Shown one piece after another: positions 48,110 to 59,285 of a DNA stretch of 64,000 nt. Source of the DNA: Blasia pusilla. Taxonomy: Eukaryota; Marchantiophyta; Marchantiopsida; Blasiales. The stretch covers positions 37,758,001 through 37,822,000 of the forward strand of contig CM114272.1 of NCBI GenBank assembly GCA_050084515.1, given 5' to 3'. Under the pieces are notes generated by a model. It saw nothing but the letters and a program-made list of their open reading frames with translations, made no database searches and had not been told where the DNA came from. Position numbers and translations under genes: made by a program. The first letter of the stretch is position 1, and each line of letters opens with the position of its first letter.

Positions 48110-49440
48110 AGCAGATGCTACTTTGAGGTTGTAATGTACAAGAAGTTTAAGAATTGATCTTTTTACAGTAATTTAATGAGTTCGATCCCCAAGAGGATCA
48201 CGGTTATGTGAAAAGAGAGTTCAAGATGGCATTTATCTTGAAAAAGTTGTAGTTAAGTGTTTACAATTCAGATTCAATCACTTATCAATGTATTCTTCTC
48301 TCCCTTAGTACCAAGATTTCTTTCTTAGATTCTCTGTGGTGGAATTGAGTTCACACTCAGGTAGATCTTCACTCAATATCAAAAAACCTCACAGAGACCT
48401 CAACAAGAAGTTGGCTTCTTCTACTTTCGGAACTCAATCCGTCTAGGCAGGCTACTCTCTGTCGAATAGATTTCTTACAACTCAATGTAGATTATTCTAA
48501 TGATGAAAGGGTTCTCCTGATTCATTCTTCACTCTTTAGATCCAAAAAGAATTCTCAGACATAGGCATCGTACATCAGAATGAAGAAATGAGTTCTTTAC
48601 TACTCCATGAGGAATGAGAAAGCTTCCAAGTGTATACAAGCTTGAGAGGATACTTCTCTCTTGCTCGGACCATTCCTACAACACAAGGAGTTCCAGAAAG
48701 AATGATGATGATAGCTACTTTCATGCTTCTTAAATATCTTAGGAAGCAGTAGGTCCAAAGATCTGAAGCATCTCTTAAGAATCTAGTGTCTATTGAGAGT
48801 TTGTAACTACCTTGATCTATGGTTCTCTTATATTTTCCTAAGATCACTATGAATCCGCTTGGCGTAGCTGTCCTAACTTCCTATCTGGTCCAAAAAGTTG
48901 CGCCTCTTCCTAGTCTAACTGTTCTAACAGTGTGTTGCTTGAAATCACTTTGAGTCTTAGCTTCGATTTGCTGCGAAGATTGGACTTCTTCTTCTTTCCT
49001 TGAGGACAAAGCTCTTCATGAGGACAAAGCGCTGCATTATTCGCTCTTGTTCCAAGTGCTTCGTGCTTCGCTGAAGAGCGCAGTACTTCTTCCTCTTCTT
49101 CTTCATCGTGCTTTGTTCAAGAGCGAAGTACTTCATAATCAAGTTCTTAATAAGGCTTCGTTGTCTTTTCCAAGCTTTGTTCTTAGTCTTTAGACTTTGT
49201 TACCGCATTTCCCTCTCCTCTAAGGCAAATCCTTGATCTTCCACCTCTGTGCCTTGTCCTAGGAGGTTCGTGGTCCATTTCTATATTACGCATTCTTCCA
49301 ATTCACAAACAGAATATCTAAAACAGTCTTGTATATACAACCTTTACTTCATAGAGTCTTCATTCCTTGAATCAAAATGTACAAATCTCTAAAAGTACAA
49401 AATTGTGGGTATCACATACCCCCTTCCTCAAATGTAAGTT
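48110..49440 (-). repeat. LTR-like sequence interrupting the CACTA transposase
   Basis: On the minus strand the coding fragment at 49456-49863 ends, and is followed by a purine-rich GAGGAAGGGGG tract, then TGTGATACCCACA at ~49419. This is the order polypurine tract, then LTR start. The following ~1.3 kb has no coding sequence and is rich in GAAGC/GCTTC repeats near 49000-49130. The lower end is close to 48110, where transposase coding resumes. The bases CTAATACGA occur at both edges of the whole insertion (48098-48106 region and ~49910). Confidence 0.5.
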
Positions 49441-49455
49441 GCCTTGGCGAACACT

Positions 49456-49910
49456 TTATGATGCACAATCTAAATCCATAAAGGTGTCTTCTAAGTTATG
49501 AGACTCAGCTGTAGGAGGAAAACGACCATGAATGGTTGAAGGTTTGTTAATAATATTCGGTGTGTGATTCCTCATTTTCTCACGCCACTTAATGACTACA
49601 ATCGAAGTTCCAAGCACTTCGTTCTCAAATAGGACATCCGAGGGTGTAAACGAAGGAAGTTCTTGAAGATTGATCATATGAGTAGGTGTTACTTCCGGAA
49701 GAGACTTCATTTGATTATCGAACTGGCGCTTCCAATGTTTGTTGATGTAGGAAATTTCTTCGTTCATCTGTGGTTCGGAGGTCTTCCCTGCTTTGTCAAT
49801 AATTTCCTTCACATCTTCAGGGTCTAGTTGTACTTCGTTGAGAAGTTTTTGTTTCACCTCCAAGACTGAGATCCTCCCGGTGGCCTATGACAGTTGTGCG
49901 ACTAAATTCG
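49456..49910 (-). pseudogene. Retroelement pol C-terminal fragment inserted in the CACTA transposase
   Basis: A 135-codon frame (49456-49863) with WKRQFDNQMKSLPEVTPTHM and VIKWREKMRNHTPN, ending at a stop just before the purine tract. The same frame continues upward past a single TAG at ~49885 to about 49910. No domain is recognised; the position directly before a polypurine tract suggests the end of an LTR-retrotransposon ORF. It divides the two parts of the transposase. Confidence 0.4.
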
Positions 49911-49912
49911 TA

Positions 49913-51026
49913 TTAGTTTCCTGTCCTCTTATATGGATCAACAGGGTCATCCTCTTGACCACCTCCATCATCATAAATTTTTTTCTCCTCCGCCCATTCC
50001 AGAATTCCATCTGATGTAATCCTTGACAGTGGTGGTCTAGAATCCCTCTCACCATTGAATTGAGGGCCATAAGGTCGCCCTCTCCAAACATGGTCTAGTG
50101 GAGGTTGTCTTCTATGAACTCCAAATATGGGCTTTCCACATTGCTTGGAGAAATATGAATCCTTATACGGTCCACATACGGTACATGCAAGTTTTCCACC
50201 ATAAGTTTGCCCTGAGATTGTGCCATAGGCTAGATAATATATAGTCCACAAGATCATGGCTCCAAATTTTAACCCATGTGGTCTTTTCACATCGTGGAAT
50301 TCAATTCAATTCCACAACTCCCTAAACCCCTCTATCAAGGGGGCCAAGAAGGTGTTGATATGCTCACCATTCACACTCTTCTTATTAGGTATGATAAGAG
50401 CCAACATGACAAAACAAAATTTTGTTTGAAGCCAAGGTGGAAAATTGTAGTTAACCAATAAGATTGGCGATGTTGACCATGAGCTTCCCTTATCAAAGTA
50501 TAGATTGACTCCGTCAAGTGCTAAACCAAACCTACAATTTCTACCCTCTACAGTAAAGTCAAAGTACAAATGATCAATATCATTCCAAGCCTTGCTGTCT
50601 CGTGCACGCCTTACCATGCCATCCTTACTTTTGTTCTCATAAGACCAACTCAATAACTCTAAGAAGGCCTCAGATCATCCCTCAAGGCCCTCATGGGAAC
50701 ATTCGCTGGATCTGAGGGATTATGGGGAAGTGTCTCAATACCTTGTTTGGTACTAAAGACTTCCTGACTTGCTTGAACCTAGCATTCCCATACTTCGGGC
50801 AAATTTGTGCACCTTCCAAATCCCCTTGAAAAAGAACATTGCCTTTAGGGCAGGCATGTATAGAGTTGTAGCTCATACCAAGCTTACTAATGAGTTTATC
50901 TGCTTCATAGTATGATGGTGGCACAAGATTTTCATCTGGGAATACCATCTTACGTAGGAGTTTCAATCTCTCATCAATTACAAGATTAGCAATCCCATGC
51001 GTCGCACCAATATTGAAAATGAACAT
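49913..51026 (-). pseudogene. CACTA transposase (TNP2), N-terminal and central pieces
   Basis: Three frames in order. 50691-51026 has KLISKLGMSYNSIHACPKGN and NKVLRHFPIIPQIQRMF, matching the IHACPNDC...VLRYFPL-PRLQR block. 50306-50653 has RRARDSKAWNDID, RFGLALDGVNLY (with a catalytic-region Asp) and LLVNYNFPPWLQTKF, matching LGLA-DGFNPF and PYNLPPW. 49913-50290 has MILWTIYYLAYGTISGQ, KLACTVCG and FGVHRRQPPLDHVWR, matching LS-GKLACPVC and GHRRFLP-DHP-R. The order and the motif set identify the Transposase_21/TNP2 family. Frameshifts lie at the joins. Confidence 0.87.
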
Positions 51027-51338
51027 AACAAATGCAAGTTAAGAAGTCTTGGCTCCAATGAAGAGTAGCTTGCACGTTGCAGCAAGCTCGTGAAACTCTG
51101 ATGAAATATTTGCATCATTGAGGTTTACATTCTCTGTCCCACTTTCATCAACAGCCATATTCTCATCAGGGAGGTGATCATGTTCTTTAAAAATATCATT
51201 TAGAATTTGGGGAACATCAATATCAACCTCCAAATTATGATTTTTTGGATGTGAGATTTCAGGTCTAACATTGGATTGCACAATGCGCTCACGTTGCTCC
51301 TTGTCATTGACCTCTTGTTGTGTGAGCCACTCCTCATC

Positions 51339-51599
51339 TTAAGAGTCCCACTCCTCCCTACTTTTTGGAACTTGAAAAAGATGAGGTCGACCATTTTTCC
51401 TCATATGGTCTTCTACCTTTGCTAGCTCCAAGGTAGTTCCGCCCTTGCACTCTGTACAAGGGCATCTTACCCTCTTCCTCCCCAATTTATGAGACCTATC
51501 GCATTCCCTTTGCCACAACTTATAGTCATGTGTTTGGATTCTATGAGGATATGTCAAATGCAACCGGACGTGAGCACTCCGGATGAGAGGTGGTATCAT
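51339..51599 (-). pseudogene. CACTA transposase-associated N-terminal domain
   Basis: An 86-codon frame with HKLGRKRVRCPCTECKGG followed by VEDHMRKNGRPHLF. It matches the -IRCPC--C-N and V-DHLLCHGF pattern of the transposase-associated domain at the start of plant CACTA proteins. The two CPC/C cysteines are kept. A gap of ~300 bp to the next piece (51026) holds a low-similarity acidic linker at 51039-51281. Confidence 0.7.
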
Positions 51600-51787
51600 C
51601 AGCCCTATGTAAAGTTAATAACAAGGAAATTATGGCAGTACATTGTTCATAACATTCTAAACATGGAAGTGAATATACTTTAGTATGGTGGATATCTAAT
51701 GGAGCGGAATATGTTGATTTCAATATAAATGAAGGGAGATCCTGAAATTATCCACGTACCTTGAGTATATCAGGTAAACCCCTCATG

Positions 51788-52803
51788 TTCTGACCCTCAT
51801 AACCAAACAACAACAAATAGGCGCCAAGCGGAACATCAGAACTCAAGTGGACTCACGCTACCACGTTTGCGCTTTGGAGAGGCGTTTAGAAAGGTCTATT
51901 GGAAAAGTCCAAGAGACGAAACGCGGAACACAGTTATGCGTTTCGTGCATTAGTAGTCGCGACCAGGAATCCTAGACCAAACGTGAACCAAGACTTGAGA
52001 TGAGTTGAGTCTTGGAAGGTTGGTTGCCAAGAAGGTGAGAACCAGTTTGGAACATGACTAGCGTTTCAGAACGTGACTGTGTTTTAGAACATAATGTTTA
52101 GCCCCATGAGGATTTTGGGACAAGCAAGGGCGCATTGGAAAGCTTATCTTAAGATGCTTCTAACGCACCAAAGAACTCAGAAATGCATAAGTACATACTC
52201 ATATATTGGCCTGTGAGAGCAATGAGGTTGAGGGCCAATTGGAGAGGCCCATGTGTCTTTCCCTAAAGGTAGGGGGACCTCGGAGATCCCCAAAAGTACT
52301 AGTAAGGGAGGAGTCTATCCAAGATGTCTTGGAACACGAATCCCCACTTTGAGTGCCAAACGGCGTCTTAGAGGCTCGGGATGGAACGAGAGTTTGGCGT
52401 TGGAACTCGAAACCCAAACCTCATCCAAGGGAGTGGACTTTGTACGCCACACTTGGATTCCAACCCGAGATTGACTTTGTGCGAGTCTCAGTTTGGGACT
52501 CATTGGATGTCCATCGGAAATTTAGAACCGCCAGGCGTGAAATGCCATTTGAGGTTCCTGAACCGACCAGAAAATCTGTCCCAAGTCTTGCGAGACTTGC
52601 CCATGTTGTAAATCGCGAAACTAGGAAGGTTGAGCTTGATGAGAGACTGAGACGAGAACTCAAAAAGTTAGCCCGCTGATTGATCAAAGACCTGACTAAC
52701 CTGAGTGCGTGTTTGGATGCAGATCAGCGTTGAGAGCGTGACCTACTGAACGCACGCTTATGCAACAATAAGGTGAACGTTCAAGGAGAGTAGGCGCACG
52801 ACA
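51788..52803 (+). repeat. Solo LTR #2, homologous to the one at 4336-5339
   Basis: A 1,016 bp unit starting TGTTCTGACCCT and ending GCGCACGACA. It aligns end to end with the minus strand of 4336-5339. The flanks CCTCA (51783-51787) and CCTCC (52804-52808) make an imperfect 5 bp target-site duplication. No internal retroelement DNA is attached, so it is a solo LTR. Confidence 0.85.
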
Positions 52804-52808
52804 CCTCC

Positions 52809-53460
52809 GGGGAAATATAAACCTCTCGTCGATATCCCTCTCTGATAGTGATAATTTTATCCTCTACAATGCGCAATTGAACTTTGAGACACACCTTACA
52901 ACATGACACGTGTAGATGTCTTAAGTATATGCATATAGATTGTATCACGCGAATAATCATATATAAATACAATGCCTTCTTTAGGTTTTTTGTTTGAAGG
53001 GTAGGGTTATTTCTTCTATTTTTCTTCATGCATAAATTGTAGCTTTAAGTTATGCATTAAAAGAAAACCACAGAGTCTGAAGATTAGCCCTCATTGCTAA
53101 CAAAATTCGGTTCAATTTTTAGCCATATTACAGCCCCACAAACACAATGCTGCCTTGATTTTTCTAATAGCGAGAATACTGCATTTTGTGATAGATTTTG
53201 TGTGATATTGCATTCTATGTTGATGCCATGGTAAGATATATAAAATCAAACCACTTGGCCTATCCATTCATGAAAAATTTGAAATGATCTGCATTTACAT
53301 AAATTGGACGATGGCTTTCCATCCGATGTCTCTTGCTATTGGTCACTATAAACCACTTTAAATCAAAAGTCAGAGTTCCAAAATAGGCTCTAAGCTCCAC
53401 TTTCTCTACTAGATCCCTCTTTCTTCATCTAAAAATACGGCGAGGATAACTGACTTGACA
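52809..53460. other. AT-rich stretch; no gene seen
   Basis: No recognisable coding sequence, repeat or RNA gene. It separates the solo LTR from the organelle-derived insert. Confidence 0.5.
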
Positions 53461-53469
53461 CGCAATGCT

Positions 53470-53880
53470 CGTATTACAATACACCTCTTGTCTTAAGGAG
53501 CATATCCGGCCTTCGAGCCTTCGGACCCTGTAAAGCCAAAGAAGTCTCCTTCGGAAAGTGCTGCGCACCTCTTCTTATAGTCTCGTGCCTTTGGCGGCCA
53601 TAGGCACGTAGTGCGCGTGTAGCGTGTTCGGGGAAGGAGAGGTGCATAGCACTCGACGAGAGGGGGAGCGCTTTACGATTGAAGACCTTGAGCTCTCGAA
53701 CCAATAGGGGATAGGAAAAATATATATTTTTTATTGACTTGTTGCGCGGCTCGGTGAATGTACTTTTGACTCTATATATGTGGGCACCCGATGTATACGA
53801 GGGTTCACCTACTATAGTTACAGCATTCTTTTCGATTGCACCTAAAATATCTATTCTTGCCAATATGTTACGTGTTTTAA
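53470..53880 (+). pseudogene. nad2: Mitochondrial nad2 exon fragment with preceding intron-like sequence
   Basis: Positions 53778-53880 translate to [18 protein letters not shown] then [15 protein letters not shown], a highly conserved part of NADH dehydrogenase subunit 2, a proton-pumping subunit of respiratory complex I. The residues before MWAPD (normally a Phe/His run) are missing and the upstream ~300 bp are non-coding and structured, so an intron-exon junction lies here, probably a group II intron. The reading frame departs from nad2 at ~53880 and becomes a different sequence. The Val/Ile/Phe variants are those I associate with non-seed plants. This is nuclear-located mitochondrial DNA, not an active gene. 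Confidence 0.8.
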
Positions 53881-54345
53881 ATGCAAGTGATAGGCAATCA
53901 GTCTCCGGATGTCCTGAGATATGCAGATGTGGTAAAGGCGAGTCTTATAAAGAAAAAGGTGGTTTTAAACATTACAGCTGAAATTTATGCAGCGGTCACC
54001 GCTCACGCATGGATTCATATGTATCCTTTTATTCAAACAATGACGTGCTATTATACTGATACAAAATCTCCAATGACGGAAAGTCCTCCGCCAGAGTCTC
54101 GAGTTGAACCTGCATTGGGTAAAATTAAATTAGAAAGAAGAATAGTGAAAGCTTTTTTTCTGGTACCCAAAGTCATAGCATACAAAACTGCGGGGGTTTG
54201 TACTATAATAAAGCATAAAGGGCCCTTTAAAGTAAATTGGGATTGGTCTGATTGGAACTACTTACTTTCTCCTTATCTTAGCAAGTTACTCTGGTGTTGT
54301 CCGGCAAAGGACTTACAATCAAATTTGGTGTTTTTTTATGCCTAG
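53881..54345 (+). pseudogene. Fragment resembling family B DNA polymerase of mitochondrial linear plasmids
   Basis: A 154-codon open frame. Residues ~30-130 hold AAVTAHAWIHMYPF, CYYTDTKSPM, LGKIKLERRIVKAFFLVPKV and TIIKHKGPFK. This matches the palm of protein-primed family B polymerases in plant mitochondrial plasmids: YTDTDS (motif C), then LGKFKLE and FLAPKSY, then KHKG. Here motif C reads YTDTKS: the second catalytic Asp is Lys, so even if translated it would be inactive. It follows nad2 without a gap. Start and end of the frame are not those of a full polymerase. Confidence 0.6.
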
Positions 54346-54349
54346 TTGC

Positions 54350-55905
54350 TATATATCCAAATTTCCAATTTGTAGTCATTGGTTAAAATGGTTTCTTTAT
54401 GAGTTGTAATGCATGAGTTCCTTAAAACCATCCTTTTCTGCCCTTTTTAACATAATTAAGTCAATCTCACTCAAAAAGTTATAGAGTTTGAAAGTTCCAA
54501 ACCTACCAAGCTCCTCTCCTAGAACGCCACCAAATAGGGGCACACAAAAAATGAGCACAACATAGGCAAATACGACAACTCAAGTTCTCCCTATGATAAC
54601 CAATTGCGTTGCATATTCTCTCACTAGTTAGTATCTCCATTCTCACAGAAGAGTACTCAAATCTGACTCTACATGGTTTCCCACAATATGCAATAGTTGC
54701 ATGGATAAGAGCCACTGCCTTCCTGAAAATGAGTGAAGAGTCCTCTCTGACGACCATGCCATCAGAATCATGAGAGATATGAAGGGTCATGATCTCTGCA
54801 ACACCCATCATTAACCAAAGCAGGATGCAGTATTGATCCTCTTTCCTAAACACATAATCAAAGAGCGTCACATATAGATGGCGTGCCAATTCTCAATTCG
54901 TTCATGCCATGTCCAATACTAATTGTGACTTTAGTGTAGAGAACAAATCATCACTTGAACTTCAGTAGGTAAACTTTAGATGCGTTGAACCAACGAAGAT
55001 TGTCTTTGATGTAGTTGTAGGCTGCCATAAAGTTCAATTTTTTACATCAAGTGATGGTTGGTCATCTAGATTCATCCTTAAGGGTAAAGTAGTGGTTCTC
55101 TGAAAAATACCTTGGCTTGTCTTTTCGTTAACTCAGTTAAGTTACAGATCGACTTTAGTAGCCTCCTTCGAATGAAACCCCATAAAGACCAACTCAATCC
55201 CCAACTCTGCAACAATCACAATGAGATGAACCTGAATAGGCTAGAACATTGCAACTATGCCATGTTTATACTTTATGCAATTAAAGCTGACAGGTTTGGT
55301 GGGTTCTATTACGTCCTCTGGTGCTACACAGAGATGGTTAGTTCCACGGTTGTAGAATGTTGCTTCATCGTTGTAAGATACTATCCATTGGGGTCTAAGA
55401 TAATAGGGTTTCAATTCACTTTGTGGCTGAAAGCCACAAACAAATCCGCGATCTAAACCCTTACAAATCAGCTGGAAACATGTGTGTTGTTTTTTTGGAG
55501 AATGATGATATAGGTGTATATGAGAAACTCCATGAAAAGTTAAGGGTTCTAAAAGAGGTTCACATGCGTGCAAAAAATCTAGTCTACTTATATTAGAGGA
55601 GAGATGTGGTCACTCCACTTCAATACTCTTCCAACAATTTACAAATCCTTCTTGTGCAAGCCATGCAAAGAGATTCCCACCAATGCAAATCACTCTCTCC
55701 AACAATGTACTACAAGCAAGACAAAATTTCAGATCATACCCAAGTGGCCAAGCCTCTGTGTAGGTAGGAAAGGTTCAAAAATTCCCTTCCTCAATTGCCC
55801 CAGGCCCATTTTCTCGTTTGCACCAAGAAAACACATTGTTTTTTGAGAGAAACTTCCAAATATCATACCGCTTCGAGGTTGCAGTGAATGCAATTTCAAA
55901 TCCTA
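54350..55905. other. Non-coding or unrecognised stretch
   Basis: Two minus-strand open frames (54503-54889, 128 codons; 55241-55573, 110 codons) have no features I recognise and no intron signals that join them. They may be decayed gene or transposon fragments. No repeat family from the rest of the window is seen here. Confidence 0.35.
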
Positions 55906-55909
55906 TGAA

Positions 55910-56575
55910 GTTAAGGAGGTACCATATGAGAGGAAGGAGATACTCTCATATAGAGTGAATGTTGACCAAACAAGGTGTTCGTGCGGACCTTCTAAGTGTC
56001 AACCAAGAAACTCTTCACCACACCATCTACTTTACCTCATTGTGAGCATGTGCATTACTTACTAGTGCAACAACTTTGGGAAAAAAAACAAGCCTACTGA
56101 ATAAGTTGAACAATTTAAGTGTTACCAGCTTAGCAATATCAGCATATGATCTTGCTCTACTTGTTGTAAATTTGAGGGTATAGGATCATAGAGAGACTGT
56201 ACTCATTAAGTAGTGTGTGTCGTAGCCTTGTGACCATAGACCCCGCGCCTTGGTTGGAGGGTGCTTGAGAGTGGGATTGGTGTGGATAGAGGAGCAAGTG
56301 AAGAAGGTATCATATGAGAGAAGGGAGACACTCTCATATAGTGTGAGTTTTGACCAAACAACGTATTAGTACGGAGCTTCTAAGCGTCAACCAAGAAACT
56401 CTTCACCAGACTATCTACTTTACCTGATTGGGATCCCCAATAGATATTACTTACTAGTGCATCAACTTTGGGCAATAAACCAAGGTGGCTACTAAATGTG
56501 CTGACAGATTTTGGTGTTACCAGGTTAGCAATATCAGCATATGTTGTTGCTCTGTGTGTTGTGAGTGGAAAGTGA
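55910..56575. repeat. Repeat family R, copies R2 and R3
   Basis: R2 (55910-56190) begins inside the unit at the ACCATATGAGA segment. R3 (56195-56575) is full length from ACTCATTAAG to the GTTGTGAGT end. They lie head to tail. Confidence 0.8.
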
Positions 56576-56589
56576 GCGAAATCTTGAGA

Positions 56590-57065
<476 letters not shown>

Positions 57066-57279
57066 CATTCAGTAGTCATTCACCGCTCCAAGTTCAAATC
57101 TTTGATTTCCCCGTCCGCTGTTACTGAGGATGACTTATGATGTCAAAATTTAATGTTCATAATGTCGGGGCTATTACCCCGACACTCATCGATATGTTCA
57201 ATACTACCATTTTCCAAGAACTTCCCCTTGAGTCGCATAGTATGATGGTGAAACCTCTCTTCAATGGTGGCCTCCAAGT

Positions 57280-58270
57280 ACAAAATTATTATGGTGAGTT
57301 CCCTCATGCCTAAATTATATGAAATATTTCAAGAAAGGAAGCCAAGTGAATGGGTTAACAAGATGAACGGTTGGGCTCAAGGGCAAGCCAATCTTCTAAA
57401 GATAAAAAAACACCATCCATCATCTCCTCACTCTTCAACTACTCAATGAACAAACCTGCAAGACCATAATTGCTAATAATCCCAAGAAACTAGTATGATC
57501 CTGTATCGACTTTAAGAAAGCATTAGACGCAATGACAAGGGGACTCTTACATAAAATGTCTGGAAGAAGTGGAGGTTACTATGCACATCATCACTGCAAT
57601 CAAAGTGTTTTTTGCCAAGGTGTTAGCAAAATTCACCACTTCAAAGGGTAAAAAAGATATAGTAGCCTCCAACATAAGAGTGAAACAAGGTTGCCCATTG
57701 TCTCCTACATTATGTGGGCTTTATTGATGAGTTGACGAAAGTGCTCTCTCAAGTGAATAGATATTAGCATGATCTTGCCAATTGATTGACATCACTACTA
57801 CTATATGCATATGACATTAATTCCATGTCAGGAATAGCACATGCACAACAGAGATATTAGAGAATTATGCAATAGATCTAGAAACCATTATCTTCGATCC
57901 ACCAAAAATTAATTACATGGTCTTAGGCTCTTCACTCCTAGCAGACCAACCATTATATATCTTCACACTAGCACAAGGTGTGGGCAGAGAAGGCATATAG
58001 ATCATGGATGAGTACATCAACCTAGGGGTAAGGCTCCAACCCAACAACAATCCATGATCTGCCATAAAATCCATATTGCACATTATCTATATCCTAATAA
58101 CATGGGATAAGATTTAGACTCTCTAGATGCAGTAGCTTAGAAATTTTAGATGATGAACACTTCTTTCTTTTCAATTGCAATTACCCCAATAACGTCAAAT
58201 TAGAGTCGCATGATCTCTTCCAATGCCCCACTCTCATGGTCACTCATTTCATGGCTTGCAAAAACTAAGT
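57280..58270 (+). pseudogene. Degenerate LINE reverse transcriptase fragment
   Basis: Plus-strand pieces in RT order: CIDFKKALDAMTR at ~57502-57540 (motif A, one stop just before), IRVKQGCPLSPTLCGLY at ~57680-57730 (the QGCPLSP motif), and LLLYAYDINSMS at ~57795-57830, where YADD has become YAYD. This is a different LINE family from the two at the left end, judged by the QGCPLSPTL.GLYIDEL type. Numerous stops and the YADD change show it is inactive. EN and C-terminal parts were not found. Confidence 0.75.
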
Positions 58271-58649
58271 TCAGATTTCTGAATTTTTACATAGGTGCAT
58301 AAAGGTTAGAGAAAATTGCCCTAGAAAGTAGGACCTTATAAGACCTCTTGTTTGTGCTCCTCATTCTGAAATTGCGAGTCGAATTCCTAGGGTTTTTTTT
58401 AGTCCCAGTGAAAATTAAATGGGTTCATTCACTATCTCAGGTCTCCGCGTGGATAATAAATCACTTCATTCATTCTCTCTGGAGGTCCATCAAAATCTCT
58501 TCATGCAACAGAGCTTGGGCATTAGGCTAACTACTCCCCATGACATACTACTAGTTGAGTTTGGTAAGGTTCTAATGGAGATTCATGCGGTTAAAGATCT
58601 GATGAGATTCATCCCAAGACCTCCACGAGATTAGTAAAGATGATCCTAG

Positions 58650-59275
58650 TTAATAAGTGTCAACCAAGGAAATCCACACTTCCAAGTGTCAACTCGGAAA
58701 CTCTTCACCACACCTACTACTTTTCCTGATTGGGATCTCCAATAGACACTTCTTACTAGTGCATGAGGTCTAGCAATAAATCAAGGCTACTGGATGTGTC
58801 GAACAATTCTGGTGTTACCACCTTAGCAATATTGGCATATGCTCTTGCTCTGTATGTTCAGAATTTTGCATACGAAAAATAAATTAGAGACTATACTCAT
58901 TGAGTAGTGTCTCTTGTAGCCTTGCGACCATAGACCTTGTGCTCTGGTTGGACAGTGTTGGAGACTGGGATGGATATAGACAGGGGAAGAAGTGAAGAAG
59001 GTACCTTATGAGAGGAGGTAGACACTCTCATATAGTGTGAATGCTAACCAAAAAATGTGTCCGTGCGGAGCTTCCAAGTGTCAACCACGAAACTCTTCAC
59101 CACACCATCTTCTTTACCTCATTGGGAGCATAGGAATTACTTACCGATGCAGTAGCTTTGGAAAATATTTCAGATCTATTGAATATGTTGAACAATTCTA
59201 GTGTTACAGCTTAGCAATATCAACAGTTGCTCTTGCTTTGTGTGTTGAGACTGTACTCATTAAGTAGTGCATGTT
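58650..59275. repeat. Repeat family R, copies R4 and R5
   Basis: R4 (58650-58880) is a partial unit from GTGTCAACC to the GAATTTTGCA end. R5 (58890-59275) is nearly full length and abuts the duplicated TRS130 3' block at 59286. Confidence 0.8.
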
Positions 59276-59285
59276 TTTTGTGTTG

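Larger units (their letters stand above)
42900..51700 (-). mobile_element. Decayed CACTA (En/Spm) DNA transposon
   Basis: From high to low coordinate on the minus strand: an N-terminal transposase-associated domain (51339-51599), TNP2-type transposase (47656-51026, interrupted), a DUF4218-like segment (47318-47542) and a second coding region with basic and coiled-coil frames (42957-46454), as expected for an accessory CACTA protein. I could not find CACTA...TAGTG ends or a 3 bp target-site duplication, so the limits are approximate. The upper end may be cut by the solo LTR at 51788. Confidence 0.72.

Noticed and set aside
42900-52860. Search for CACTA...TAGTG ends, including TAGTG near 52845
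   Set aside because: No matching inverted end and no 3 bp target-site duplication were found; single TAGTG words occur by chance.
54503-55573. Two unassigned minus-strand frames (54503-54889, 55241-55573) as a gene
   Set aside because: No domains, no linking splice sites and opposing frames of similar length; left as unassigned sequence.
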